Of a stretch of DNA of 64,000 nt, positions 45,961 through 54,334 are shown in pieces (the stretch's first letter is position 1; each line of letters opens with the position of its first letter). The DNA lies in NCBI RefSeq assembly GCF_014306105.1, contig NZ_JACRVF010000003.1, positions 496,001 through 560,000 of the forward strand, given 5' to 3'. The translations under genes were made by a program, and so were the position numbers. The notes beneath the pieces are model-generated. The model saw only the letters and a program-made list of their open reading frames with translations, ran no database searches and was not told the origin of the DNA. The stretch is from Pontibacter cellulosilyticus. Its GTDB lineage: Bacteria > Bacteroidota > Bacteroidia > Cytophagales > Hymenobacteraceae.

Positions 45961-47724
45961 ATGAACACATTCAGAAACATTCTGCTTGCTACCTGCTGCT
46001 TCTCTTTAGTGGCAGCAGCAGAAGCCAACGCTCAATCTTCCAGAAAGAAGAACAGAGCAGCAAAAGAGGCAGCCACCGCACAGGCCCCTGTTTTAAAGGA
46101 GCCATCGGAGCAAGACAGGCAGATAAGCGAGGCAATGTTTCTGGATGGACTGAAATATTTTGTGCTGGAGGACTATCAACAAGCCCTCCAGCTTTTTCAG
46201 AAAGCACACACCCTTACCCCTAACAACGCAGCCCTAAACTATAAAATAGGCGAAACATACCTGCACCTGAAGGACCCTAAAGCTGCGGTTCCGTTTGCCC
46301 AGGCTGCTATTGCACAGGATACTAAGAACCCATACTACTACTTGCTGCTGGCGCAGCTGCACACCGATCAGAAACAGTTCGATGCTGCGGCGCAGGCCTA
46401 CAACGACCTGCTGAAGAATGTGCCGAATTCGGAGGAGTATCTATTTAACCTGGCAGATCTGTACCTGGCACAGGCCCGTTACGACGATGCACTTAAAACC
46501 TATGAGCGTATCGAAAAGCAATTTGGTGAGCTGGAGCAGTTAACTGTAAACCGGCAGCAAATTTACCTTCGCCAGAAAAACATTGACAAAGCCATACAAG
46601 AGGGCGAAAAGCTAATCATAACTTACCCGACAGAGGTTCGATACTTCTTGGCCCAGGCCGAGTTGTATAACGCCAACAAAAAGCCAGACCAGGCAATTGC
46701 AGTGTTGGATAAAGCATTAGGCTTAGATCCTAATAACCCATTTGCTCACCTAATGCTGTCAGACCTGTATCGCCAGAAAGGCAACATGCCTGAATCTGAG
46801 AAACGTGTAAAAAGAGCTTTTGCCAGCCCTGAGCTAGATATTGATACAAAAGTTAGGATACTAGTAGATTTTATCCGTCAGTTGCCTAATCCTGCTATCG
46901 AACAAGTATCGCTGGATTTGGTGGATCTAACCATCAAAAATCATCCCGAAGAGGCAAAGGCATATGCTGTTGCCGGCGACTTGCAAACCATAGTTGGCAA
47001 GAAAGAGAAAGCCCGCAACAACTACCTGAAAGCCGTTAAACTAGACGATTCTCACTTTAAGATCTGGCAGCAGATCGTTCTGCTTGATGCAGAGTTGGCG
47101 CAGTCTGACTCATTAGTTGTTCACTCAGAAAAGGCACTGGAGCTTTTCCCTAATCAGGCAGTTTTCTGGTTCTACAACGGTACCGGTCACATGATCGAAA
47201 AAAATTATGCGAAGGCTGTCAAAGCGCTGGAGTATGGCAAACGACTTTCTTCCGGAGAACCTGAGTTGGTTGCTCAATTCAACTTGCAGCTTGGCGATAG
47301 CTATAACTCCTTAAAAGAATATAAAAAATCGGATGAGGCATACGAGGCTGTTTTAGTGCATGATGCCGACAATGCCCATGTACTGAATAACTACAGCTAC
47401 TTTTTATCGCTGCGCAACGAGAACATGCAAAAAGCAAAAGCCATGTCTGAGCGCCTTGTAAAGCAACATCCAAACAACCCTACCTATCTGGATACTTATG
47501 CATGGGTGCTTTATAAATTAGGAGAGTATTCTGAGGCCCGCAAATACCTGGAGCAAGCGGTTGCTATCTCTGATGATGCCACCATAGTAGAACATTATGG
47601 AGATGTACTTTATAAATTAGGCAAAAAAGAAGAAGCTGTTAGCCAGTGGCAAAAAGCCAAACTAAAAGGAGAAGCCTCCGCCTTCATAGACAAAAAGATA
47701 AAAGAGAAAAAGCTTTATGAGTAA
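45961..47724 (+). CDS. Periplasmic TPR-repeat protein
   Basis: 587 residues. Signal peptide (MNTFRNILLATCCFSLVAAAEANAQ, cleavage near 25). Basic linker (SSRKKNRAAKEAA), then about a dozen TPR units from residue 55, e.g. ALNYKIGETYLHLKDPKAAVPFAQAAIAQ, and near the end AYVLYKLGEYSEARKYLEQAVAI and VEHYGDVLYKLGKKEEAVSQWQKAK. Such proteins act as envelope scaffolds. The stop overlaps the next gene by 8 bp (ATGAGTAA), so translation is likely coupled. Confidence 0.88.
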   Translation: MNTFRNILLATCCFSLVAAAEANAQSSRKKNRAAKEAATAQAPVLKEPSEQDRQISEAMFLDGLKYFVLEDYQQALQLFQKAHTLTPNNAALNYKIGETYLHLKDPKAAVPFAQAAIAQDTKNPYYYLLLAQLHTDQKQFDAAAQAYNDLLKNVPNSEEYLFNLADLYLAQARYDDALKTYERIEKQFGELEQLTVNRQQIYLRQKNIDKAIQEGEKLIITYPTEVRYFLAQAELYNANKKPDQAIAVLDKALGLDPNNPFAHLMLSDLYRQKGNMPESEKRVKRAFASPELDIDTKVRILVDFIRQLPNPAIEQVSLDLVDLTIKNHPEEAKAYAVAGDLQTIVGKKEKARNNYLKAVKLDDSHFKIWQQIVLLDAELAQSDSLVVHSEKALELFPNQAVFWFYNGTGHMIEKNYAKAVKALEYGKRLSSGEPELVAQFNLQLGDSYNSLKEYKKSDEAYEAVLVHDADNAHVLNNYSYFLSLRNENMQKAKAMSERLVKQHPNNPTYLDTYAWVLYKLGEYSEARKYLEQAVAISDDATIVEHYGDVLYKLGKKEEAVSQWQKAKLKGEASAFIDKKIKEKKLYE

Positions 47725-48469
47725 ACACCTTTTGGTGGGCCTGCTAGCTATACTTATGCTGGCTGGCTGCAAAAAAGAAACTGTTCCTACTACCGCATCT
47801 GAAACTACTGCAACCGTAGGCCGGGTATCGGTTAACAACCTGGACTTTAATTATCTCAACTCTAAAGGCCAGATTACCTACAACGACAAAAATGACAACC
47901 TGACTTCAGGCGTTACCATGCGCATGAAAAAGGACAGTGTGATTTGGGTATCGGTGCAACCTGGACTGGGTATAGAGGCTGCCCGAATGATGCTAACTCA
48001 GGATTCTGTGTATATGATAAACCGTCTGCACAAAGAATATGTAGCTACTGATTACCGCTTTCTAAAAAGTAAACTAAACGTTGATGTAAACTTTGAGACA
48101 CTTCAAGCTATCTTGCTGGGTAACTACAAGGCACAAGGTACGGAAAAAGTAATGGCCGAGGAAAATACACAGCATATACAGCAAAGCTATCAGAACCTGC
48201 TTTACGACTATTTTATCAGTCTGGATAACAGCAAGCTTAAGCAGCTGAATGTTCAGGACAATGGCAGCGGCAACTCTATTACTGTTAAGTATAATAACTT
48301 TAACCAAGTAGGCACAGTACCTTTTGCCCACGATATGGCCGCACAGGTTCTGCAAAAGGGAGAGGTAACAGACTTTACTTTAAAGCATTCCCGTATCTCC
48401 ATCAGCGATGAGGTGCTGGAGTTTCCGTTCACTATTCCGAAAGACTATAAACGCCTTACTTTTAATTAA
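47717..48469 (+). CDS. DUF4292 lipoprotein
   Basis: 250 residues. Lipoprotein signal MSKHLLVGLLAILMLAGC (lipobox LAGC). The mature body has LolA/LolB-like character: FNYLNSKGQITYNDKNDNLTSGVTMRMKKDSVIWVSVQPGLGIEAARMMLTQDSVYMINRLHKEYVATDYRFLKSKLN. The DUF4292 family is typical of Bacteroidota and thought to relate to outer-membrane lipid/lipoprotein handling. It overlaps the TPR gene by 8 bp and precedes the EnvC-like gene. Confidence 0.88.
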   Translation: MSKHLLVGLLAILMLAGCKKETVPTTASETTATVGRVSVNNLDFNYLNSKGQITYNDKNDNLTSGVTMRMKKDSVIWVSVQPGLGIEAARMMLTQDSVYMINRLHKEYVATDYRFLKSKLNVDVNFETLQAILLGNYKAQGTEKVMAEENTQHIQQSYQNLLYDYFISLDNSKLKQLNVQDNGSGNSITVKYNNFNQVGTVPFAHDMAAQVLQKGEVTDFTLKHSRISISDEVLEFPFTIPKDYKRLTFN

Positions 48470-48482
48470 ATCTGCCTGCCCG

Positions 48483-48514
48483 TTGGTACTTCACTTATAG
48501 TTTTGCCATATTTG
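48483..48514 (+). promoter_or_regulatory. Candidate promoter of the EnvC-like gene
   Basis: TTG at 48483-48485, 21-nt spacer, CATATTTG at 48507-48514 (one mismatch to TAnnTTTG). The ATG is 30 nt downstream, so this gene may be transcribed separately from the cluster. Confidence 0.35.
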
Positions 48515-48544
48515 TAAACTGAGTGCATACCAACCTATAGTTTA

Positions 48545-49780
48545 ATGAAGGCCCTTTACAAATTCATCTTTTTACTGTGTTTACTTTCTCTTCCGTTTGC
48601 CACTCTGGCTCAAAAAAATAAATCGAAAGCACAGCTCGAAAAAGAAAAAAGGGAAAACCTTAACCGTATAAAGCAGGCTAATAAAATCCTCCAGCAAACA
48701 AAAAAGGAGAAAGAAGCTTCTATTGGGCAGCTTAATGCCATCAAAGAGAAGATTGATGTACAAAAGGGTGTGATTACGAATATATCACGCGAGATAAACT
48801 ACATCGAATCAGATGTGCAGGAGACAGAAGGTATAGTGCAGGCTCTGCAAAACGACCTGGAAAAGCTGAAGGCAGAGTACGCAACCATGGTATATGCCGC
48901 GTCAAAAACTGCCAACAGCTACAATAAACTAATGTTTCTTTTTGCTTCTGAGTCTTTTAACCAGCTTGTAATGCGCCTGCGTTATTTGCAGCAATACTCT
49001 GAAGCACGACAGAAACAAGTAGAGCAAATTAACAGAGTACAGGCTGCCCTTACAGGCCAAATTTATATACTCGAGTCTAAGAGAAAGCAAAAGCAAGGGC
49101 TGCTCACCAAACAGATAGCCGAAAGCAAGAACCTGCAAACGCTTAAAGTACAACAAGACAGTGTAATAAACCGCCTGAGTAAACAAGAGACTAACCTGAA
49201 GCAGGAAGTAGCTCAGCGCCAGCAAGCGGTAAAGAAACTAGACAAGCTTATTGCTGACATTGTTCGGGAAGAGATTGCCAGAGCAGCGCGAGCAGCAAGA
49301 GAGGCCGGTAAAGCATCGAGTGGCAGCAGCAGCAAGATGACGCTTACCCCGGAAGCCGCCTTAATCTCATCGTCGTTTGCAGGAAATAAAGGCAGATTAG
49401 CATGGCCAGTTGAACGTGGGTTTATCTCACAGAAATTTGGGCGCCATAACCATCCTGTGTTAAAAGGTGTGGTAGTAGAGAACCGCGGTATTGATATCCA
49501 AACAGCGCAGGGCGCGGCAGCGCGTGCCATCTTTGAGGGTAAAGTGCTTACAGTTGCTTCGGTACCAGGCATGAATAACATTGTAATGATACAGCACGGA
49601 GAGTACTTTACAGTTTACGCCAAGCTAAAATCTGTGAGCGTTACGACAGGCCAGAATGTTAATGTGAAGGATGTAATTGGTACTGTATACACTGATGCCG
49701 ATGGTACAACAGAGCTGCAGTTCCAAGTATGGAAAAACAGCGACAACATGAACCCAGAGACGTGGCTGATCAGGAAGTAA
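48545..49780 (+). CDS. EnvC-like murein hydrolase activator (degenerate M23/LytM domain)
   Basis: 411 residues. Signal peptide (MKALYKFIFLLCLLSLPFATLA), a long coiled coil (about 25-255), a short Ala/Ser/Gly linker, and a C-terminal LytM/M23 fold (about 285-411). The metal-binding residues are replaced: the His-x3-Asp site reads N313-R-G-I-D (VENRGIDIQ), HxH reads Y358-A-K-L (VYAKL), and the usual LHFE reads LQFQ. Peptidase activity is therefore unlikely, and the protein more likely activates an amidase at the divisome as EnvC does. A terminator follows. Confidence 0.9.
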   Translation: MKALYKFIFLLCLLSLPFATLAQKNKSKAQLEKEKRENLNRIKQANKILQQTKKEKEASIGQLNAIKEKIDVQKGVITNISREINYIESDVQETEGIVQALQNDLEKLKAEYATMVYAASKTANSYNKLMFLFASESFNQLVMRLRYLQQYSEARQKQVEQINRVQAALTGQIYILESKRKQKQGLLTKQIAESKNLQTLKVQQDSVINRLSKQETNLKQEVAQRQQAVKKLDKLIADIVREEIARAARAAREAGKASSGSSSKMTLTPEAALISSSFAGNKGRLAWPVERGFISQKFGRHNHPVLKGVVVENRGIDIQTAQGAAARAIFEGKVLTVASVPGMNNIVMIQHGEYFTVYAKLKSVSVTTGQNVNVKDVIGTVYTDADGTTELQFQVWKNSDNMNPETWLIRK

Positions 49781-49818
49781 TTGTAAGTCGGTAACATTTA
49801 GCACAGTCTATAAATGGG

Positions 49819-49848
49819 AAGCTCACGATATAAATCGTGAGCTTTTGT
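49819..49848 (+). terminator. Terminator of the EnvC-like gene
   Basis: AAGCTCACGAT (49819-49829) pairs perfectly with ATCGTGAGCTT (49834-49844) over a 4-nt loop, followed by TTGT. Confidence 0.8.
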
Positions 49849-49942
49849 ATTTATGATACCATAGTCTCGTGCCTCAGCTGTATTTTATTATTCAGCAGAT
49901 TTATACTTATAAAGTAGTACTAAACATATATAGCTATAAAAT

Positions 49943-49970
49943 AAAAAAACACCCTACAGTGCAGGGTGCC
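49943..49970 (-). terminator. Orphan minus-strand terminator
   Basis: CACCCT (49950-49955) and AGGGTG (49963-49968) form a hairpin, followed on the minus strand by seven T. No minus-strand gene lies within 800 nt upstream of it. Confidence 0.6.
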
Positions 49971-50048
49971 TTTCCAAGCTATGAAAACAAACTTAATATT
50001 TTATATTTAAGCACAGCCTCGGGTTTCCAAAACATATGCTCTTATATT
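49943..50048 (-). ncRNA. Candidate minus-strand small RNA
   Basis: It is bounded by the terminator at 49943-49970 and a promoter-like sequence on the minus strand: TTG (50083-50085), 20-nt spacer, TAATTTAG (50055-50062). The predicted transcript is about 100 nt. An 18-codon frame (MFWKPEAVLKYKILSLFS) ends about 10 nt before the terminator hairpin, but coding is unsupported. Low confidence. Confidence 0.3.
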
Positions 50049-50212
50049 CTAACTCTAAATTACAACCTGAAGTTCAAACAATCAAGTTATAAGCAAAATT
50101 TAACTGCTTTTTTATAATAACTGTATAGCTATACTACTATCTAATAGCTTTTGTTGCCAAACCATATATCTTTTTTTTAAGATATCGGTTTCCTACTCAA
50201 AAAGAGCCAAAC

Positions 50213-50243
50213 TTGATTTGCTTTAAGATGCACTTTATATTTG
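50213..50243 (+). promoter_or_regulatory. Promoter-like sequence in the gene-free region
   Basis: TTG at 50213-50215, 20-nt spacer, TATATTTG at 50236-50243: a good fit to the Bacteroidota promoter consensus. The nearest plus-strand gene, tatA, begins over 400 nt downstream. It could give tatA a long leader or drive an unrecognised short RNA. Confidence 0.35.
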
Positions 50244-50624
50244 TGCACTTTGCAGAGATATAACTTTATCAGTAAAGCCGCCTGCTTCAGATATACTATA
50301 TACAAGCTTGGTGCCAATTTATCTAAAACACCCTAAGCAGTTGATTTACAAAACTTCTCCAAATTGAACATATATCTTTATTTCCCAAATTGAGAAATAA
50401 AACAAAGCATACTTCCCATTTTTAGAAACAACCTTAATATACATACTGCCAATCTACTACAGGGAGTATTGCCGTATATATAGGCGCATCACAGACAAAT
50501 GAATTTATTTGGCATCAGCTATACATAACCTACTGCACAATAGATAGCTGTATACTATATTATACTGTTCGGATGCGACATTAAACTTATCTCGGCTGTT
50601 GTGGGTTTATTTAAATATTAACCC

Positions 50625-50632
50625 TAATTTTG
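50625..50632 (+). promoter_or_regulatory. Candidate -7 box of tatA
   Basis: TAATTTTG fits TAnnTTTG; the ATG of the first TatA-like gene lies 24 nt downstream. No good -33 element was found. Confidence 0.35.
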
Positions 50633-50656
50633 CAGCATACATTTAATTTTAACAAC

Positions 50657-50866
50657 ATGGAAATCACTAACATTTTCCTATTTATTGGTGGTCTTGGCGG
50701 TACAGAGGTTATTCTTATCCTTGTGGTAATCCTGCTTCTTTTCGGTGCTAAGCGTATTCCTGAGCTTGCTAAAGGCCTTGGTCGTGGTATCAGAGAATTT
50801 AAAGACGCGACTAAAGAAGTTAAGAATGAGATCGAGTCTTCAGTAAAAGACGACGAACGCAAGTAA
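50657..50866 (+). CDS. tatA: Sec-independent translocase protein TatA (first copy)
   Basis: 69 residues from the ATG at 50657 ([23 protein letters not shown]). The short N-terminal membrane helix (about 4-27) is followed by the hinge and amphipathic helix [24 protein letters not shown], typical of the TatA/B family. It forms the oligomeric pore for folded twin-arginine substrates. The helix-hinge [17 protein letters not shown] is the family hallmark. tatC is not in the window. A second TatA-like gene starts 26 nt later. Confidence 0.92.
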   Translation: MEITNIFLFIGGLGGTEVILILVVILLLFGAKRIPELAKGLGRGIREFKDATKEVKNEIESSVKDDERK

Positions 50867-50892
50867 TAACCAACACCAGCCCATAACAGGCT

Positions 50893-51105
50893 ATGTGCTT
50901 AACTACGATATTCCTTTTCCTGGGAGACCTGGGAGGAGGAGAAATGCTCGTTGTATTAACGGCAGTCTTATTATTGTTTGGCGCAGATCGTATTCCTGGC
51001 ATTGCCCGTGGTTTTGGCCGCGGTATCAGGGAATTTAAAGATGCGACCAACGAAATCAAACACGAACTAGAGCGTTCTATAGACGACGAAAAGAAGTCAA
51101 AATAG
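50893..51105 (+). CDS. TatA/TatB-like protein (second copy)
   Basis: 70 residues. [63 protein letters not shown] aligns end to end with the first copy, so they are tandem paralogues. Compared with copy 1 the hinge has GADRIPG rather than GAKRIPE, i.e. a charge change next to the membrane. It could be a specialised TatA or a TatB-like partner. The gatA frame begins 1 nt after its stop, suggesting an operon. Confidence 0.88.
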   Translation: MCLTTIFLFLGDLGGGEMLVVLTAVLLLFGADRIPGIARGFGRGIREFKDATNEIKHELERSIDDEKKSK

Positions 51106-51106
51106 A

Positions 51107-52543
51107 TTGAAACAGTATAACTCGCTACAGGACATTCGCACTGATATTGCCAATGGGCAAGTTACGTGCCGTCAGCTGGTGGACCACTACATCCACAACA
51201 TCAAAGAAAAGGCTGAGCTAAATGCGTTTCTGGAAATTTTTGAGCAGGAAGCCTACACACAGGCCGATATAGTTGACCATAAACTGGCAAACGGCACTGC
51301 CGGCAAGCTGGCAGGTATGGTTATCGGCATTAAGGATGTGTTGGCATATGAGGGCCACAGCCTTCAGGCCTCCAGCCAAATTCTAAATGGCTTTAAATCG
51401 CTTTATACTGCCACGGCAGTGCAACGCCTGATTGCCGAAGACGCTATTATCATTGGCCGCCAGAACTGCGATGAGTTTGCCATGGGTGCTTCTAATGAGA
51501 ATTCATCGTTTGGCCCGGCACTTAATGCTGATGATGCTACACGCGTACCTGGAGGTTCTTCAGGCGGTTCGGCAGTTGCTGTTCAGGCTAATTTGTGCCT
51601 TGCCTCCATCGGCTCCGACACGGGTGGCTCTGTGCGTCAGCCGGCTTCTTTTTGCGGTGTGGTGGGTTTAAAGCCTACTTACTCACGCATCTCCCGCTAC
51701 GGCCTTATCGCTTATGCATCTTCTTTTGACCAGATCGGTGTTATTTCTAAAAGCGTGTCGGATGCGGCGCTCTTGTTAGAGGTAATGGCAGGCAAAGATG
51801 AGTACGACAGCACAGCAAGCCAGCGTGAGGTGCCCGCTTACAGCGACTTGCTGGCTACTGACAAGAAGTATAAAATCGGCTACATCCGCGACTGCTTCGA
51901 GAGCGAAGGCTTAGATGCAGAGGTGAAAGATGCCATACTTGGCGTAAAGGACATGCTGAAAGCCGCAGGACACGAAGTGGAGGCAGTAGAATTCCCATAC
52001 CTGGACTACATGGTACCTACTTATTACATCCTGACCACTGCGGAGGCAAGCTCTAACTTGGGCCGCTATGATGGCGTGAAGTATGGCTACCGTTCAGAAA
52101 ACGCTACTGACCTGACCTCACTTTACAAAAAAACAAGAGCTGAGGGTTTTGGTCCTGAGGTGCAGCGCCGCATCATGCTGGGCACATTTGTTCTCAGCGC
52201 TGATTACTATGACGCATACTATACAAAGGCTCAGCGCGTTAGAAGATTAATAAAAGAAAAAACGGATGAGTTGCTTCAGGCATATGATTTCCTTATCTTG
52301 CCTACTGCTCCTACTACAGCATTTAAAATAGGAGAGAATACAGCGAATCCGTTGGCTATGTATTTAGCCGACATCTTCACCGTACAGGCCTCGTTAGCAG
52401 GCGTCCCGGCCATTTCTATACCAGTTGGTCGCGATGCCAACGGCCTTTCCATCGGGTTACAACTTATGACCCGTGCATTTGAGGAGCCGCAACTGCTTGC
52501 TTTCTCGAATTACATCCTGGACAAGATAACCGTTGAAGCATAA
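51107..52543 (+). CDS. gatA: Aspartyl/glutamyl-tRNA(Asn/Gln) amidotransferase subunit A
   Basis: 478 residues, starting at a TTG (51107) one nucleotide after the second tatA stop. N-terminus reads LKQYNSLQDIRTDIANGQVTCRQLV. Amidase signature: Lys in GIKDVL, and GGSSGGSAVAVQANLCLASIGSDTGGSVRQPASFCGVVGLKPTYSRISR with the Ser-cisSer-Lys catalytic triad. It converts Glu-tRNA-Gln or Asp-tRNA-Asn in the cytoplasm with GatB and GatC, whose genes are elsewhere. Length normal. TTG start inferred because no ATG or GTG in frame fits better. Confidence 0.94.
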   Translation: MKQYNSLQDIRTDIANGQVTCRQLVDHYIHNIKEKAELNAFLEIFEQEAYTQADIVDHKLANGTAGKLAGMVIGIKDVLAYEGHSLQASSQILNGFKSLYTATAVQRLIAEDAIIIGRQNCDEFAMGASNENSSFGPALNADDATRVPGGSSGGSAVAVQANLCLASIGSDTGGSVRQPASFCGVVGLKPTYSRISRYGLIAYASSFDQIGVISKSVSDAALLLEVMAGKDEYDSTASQREVPAYSDLLATDKKYKIGYIRDCFESEGLDAEVKDAILGVKDMLKAAGHEVEAVEFPYLDYMVPTYYILTTAEASSNLGRYDGVKYGYRSENATDLTSLYKKTRAEGFGPEVQRRIMLGTFVLSADYYDAYYTKAQRVRRLIKEKTDELLQAYDFLILPTAPTTAFKIGENTANPLAMYLADIFTVQASLAGVPAISIPVGRDANGLSIGLQLMTRAFEEPQLLAFSNYILDKITVEA

Positions 52544-52549
52544 CACCAC

Positions 52550-54073
52550 ATGACTCAATTCAGATTATTTACAGTACTAGCTACTATAATTGGCAGCTTG
52601 TGTGCTACTGGCGCGCAGGCTGCCAATTATGGCTTTATTCAGGAACAACTCGTTCTTGAGGACACCCTAAAACCAGTAAAGGACACTACTTTTCTTTCTG
52701 AGGAAGACCTTGCGTTACTGGTTGAGTATATCCCCAATGAACCCAACGAGGTTATTCAGGATCGCTTGAGCTGTATAGAATCTGATATGCCCCTTGTGTT
52801 CAATAACTTTGTGCGAGCACACATAGATTATTTTACTATCCGCAACAGAAAGTATACACGTAAGATGCTTACGCGTGAGAATGTATACTTCCCGCTTTTC
52901 GAGAAGTACCTAGAAAAGCACAACATGCCAAGAGACCTGAAGTACCTTTCTATTGTAGAATCTGGTCTTAACCCAAAGGCAGCATCTTGGGCCGGCGCCG
53001 TCGGCTTGTGGCAATTCATTAAAGTTACGGGCAAGGAGTATGGCTTGGAGCAGAACCAGTACATTGATGAACGCATGGACCCTGAAAAGTCCACGGATGC
53101 AGCACTACGCTTTTTAAAGAGACTGTACAGAACCTACGGCGACTGGGAATTGGCCATGGCAGCTTATAATTGCGGCCCGGGTAACGTAAATAAAGCCATA
53201 CGCAAAGCAGGCGGTGGCAAAAGAACTTTCTGGGAAATCTTCCCGCACCTCCCGCGCGAAACACGCAGCTATGTACCTAACATGACAGCTGTAATCTATG
53301 CTATGAACTATGCAGCTGAGCATAACATCTTCTCAGATTCTATACTATACACGCCGGATGTAGCTTACCTGGAACTGAACAAGGAGGTGGACCTGGAGAA
53401 GTTGGCAGAGGAACTGCACCTCACAAAAGAGCAGCTAATGGCTCTTAACCCTGAACTGAAAACAACCAAGATCCCACAGCACCTGCTTAACTACAGGATT
53501 AAGATACCAGCCCAGTCAGCAAAGCTTGTGGCAAGTGCAAACGACAAAGATTGTATACTTCTGGCAGCAGCACCAGTAAAGCATCCTGAACCAGAAACAG
53601 CTCCAGAGCCGGCGAAGTCTAAAGCTTTGCTCGCAAGCAACACGGAAGAGAAGCCTGATAAAGACGAGACAAAGCCTACAGACAAAATTACCTATGTTGT
53701 ACGCCGCGGCGATAACCTTTCCAACATCGCTAAAGATTACAACATAACTGTAGAAGATCTGAAAGAGTGGAATGATATTAAAGGCAGCAGCATTATGCCC
53801 GGCCAAAAGCTACTTGTGATGAAGCCTGCCGATGAAGCGAACACTACACTATTAGCGGTAAATAAGGAAGCAGCTGCGCCAGCCAAAGCTACCCCAGCTA
53901 AATCTGCTATAGAGAAGATAAAGAAAGAATCGTTGATATACCATGTGCAGCCAGGAGATACTCTCTGGACTATCTCTCAAAAGCACAACGGCCTTACTGT
54001 AGAGCAAATTAAAAGGCTAAACAAACTAAAGTCAAACGCAATACAGCCAGGCCAGAAACTGATCTTAGGCTAG
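52550..54073 (+). CDS. Lytic murein transglycosylase MltD-like, with LysM repeats
   Basis: 507 residues with a signal peptide (1-24). SLT domain about 110-260 with catalytic E137 in YLSIVESGLNPKA and then GAVGLWQFIKVTGKEYGL; the AYNCGPGNVNKAI motif is intact. A degenerate LysM-like segment (about 280-325) is followed by two clear LysM domains (TYVVRRGDNLSNIAKDYNITVEDLKEWN and YHVQPGDTLWTISQKHNGLTVEQIKRLN) at about 380-425 and 463-507. It cleaves peptidoglycan glycan strands in the periplasm. It starts 6 nt after gatA and ends at a very long terminator hairpin. Confidence 0.92.
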   Translation: MTQFRLFTVLATIIGSLCATGAQAANYGFIQEQLVLEDTLKPVKDTTFLSEEDLALLVEYIPNEPNEVIQDRLSCIESDMPLVFNNFVRAHIDYFTIRNRKYTRKMLTRENVYFPLFEKYLEKHNMPRDLKYLSIVESGLNPKAASWAGAVGLWQFIKVTGKEYGLEQNQYIDERMDPEKSTDAALRFLKRLYRTYGDWELAMAAYNCGPGNVNKAIRKAGGGKRTFWEIFPHLPRETRSYVPNMTAVIYAMNYAAEHNIFSDSILYTPDVAYLELNKEVDLEKLAEELHLTKEQLMALNPELKTTKIPQHLLNYRIKIPAQSAKLVASANDKDCILLAAAPVKHPEPETAPEPAKSKALLASNTEEKPDKDETKPTDKITYVVRRGDNLSNIAKDYNITVEDLKEWNDIKGSSIMPGQKLLVMKPADEANTTLLAVNKEAAAPAKATPAKSAIEKIKKESLIYHVQPGDTLWTISQKHNGLTVEQIKRLNKLKSNAIQPGQKLILG

Positions 54074-54081
54074 AGTTTATA

Positions 54082-54138
54082 AAGTATAAAAAAGAGAGCA
54101 CCCTTTCGCTGCGAGAGGGTGCTCTCTTTTTTATACTT
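54082..54138. terminator. Very long terminator, 23-bp perfect stem, with TATACTT ends
   Basis: 54082-54104 (starts AAGTATAAAAAAGAGAGC, ends CACCCT) pairs perfectly with 54116-54138 (AGGGTGCTCTCTTTTTTATA then CTT), leaving an 11-nt loop. The two stem ends are the AAGTATA/TATACTT word. It ends the transglycosylase gene and may act in both directions. Confidence 0.85.
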
Positions 54139-54205
54139 GTTGGCGAAGCACAAACTCCAAGTATAAATATTTGCAATTTCTGCTTCACAATGGATTCATA
54201 GCGCG

Positions 54206-54213
54206 TATCTTTG
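54206..54213 (+). promoter_or_regulatory. Candidate -7 box of the maeB-ruvA-sprA unit
   Basis: TATCTTTG matches TAnnTTTG. The maeB ATG is 121 nt downstream. A TTTG at 54170-54173 is too far upstream (32-nt spacer) to be a good -33. Confidence 0.3.
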
Positions 54214-54334
54214 GAGGCTCAGTTTTGGATTAACGCGAAAAACTTATGAAATTGGTCTTTAGCAAGATATATTTTGCTGAAACTCCAAACAGGTGTCCAG
54301 GCTTGAGCAGTAATAACACACAACGACGCATACA

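Larger units (their letters stand above)
49849..50624. other. Large AT-rich gene-free region
   Basis: About 780 bp without a supported protein gene; an 82-codon plus-strand frame at 49869-50117 runs through the minus-strand terminator and has Tyr/Ile-rich low-quality composition. The region contains an orphan minus-strand terminator at 49943-49970, a promoter-like sequence at 50055-50085 (minus), and a TTG-N20-TATATTTG box at 50213-50243 (plus). Otherwise nothing definite is seen. Confidence 0.5.

Noticed and set aside
49869..50117. 82-codon frame in the AT-rich region
   Set aside because: It passes through the minus-strand terminator hairpin and is Tyr/Ile/Lys-rich as expected for non-coding AT-rich DNA.
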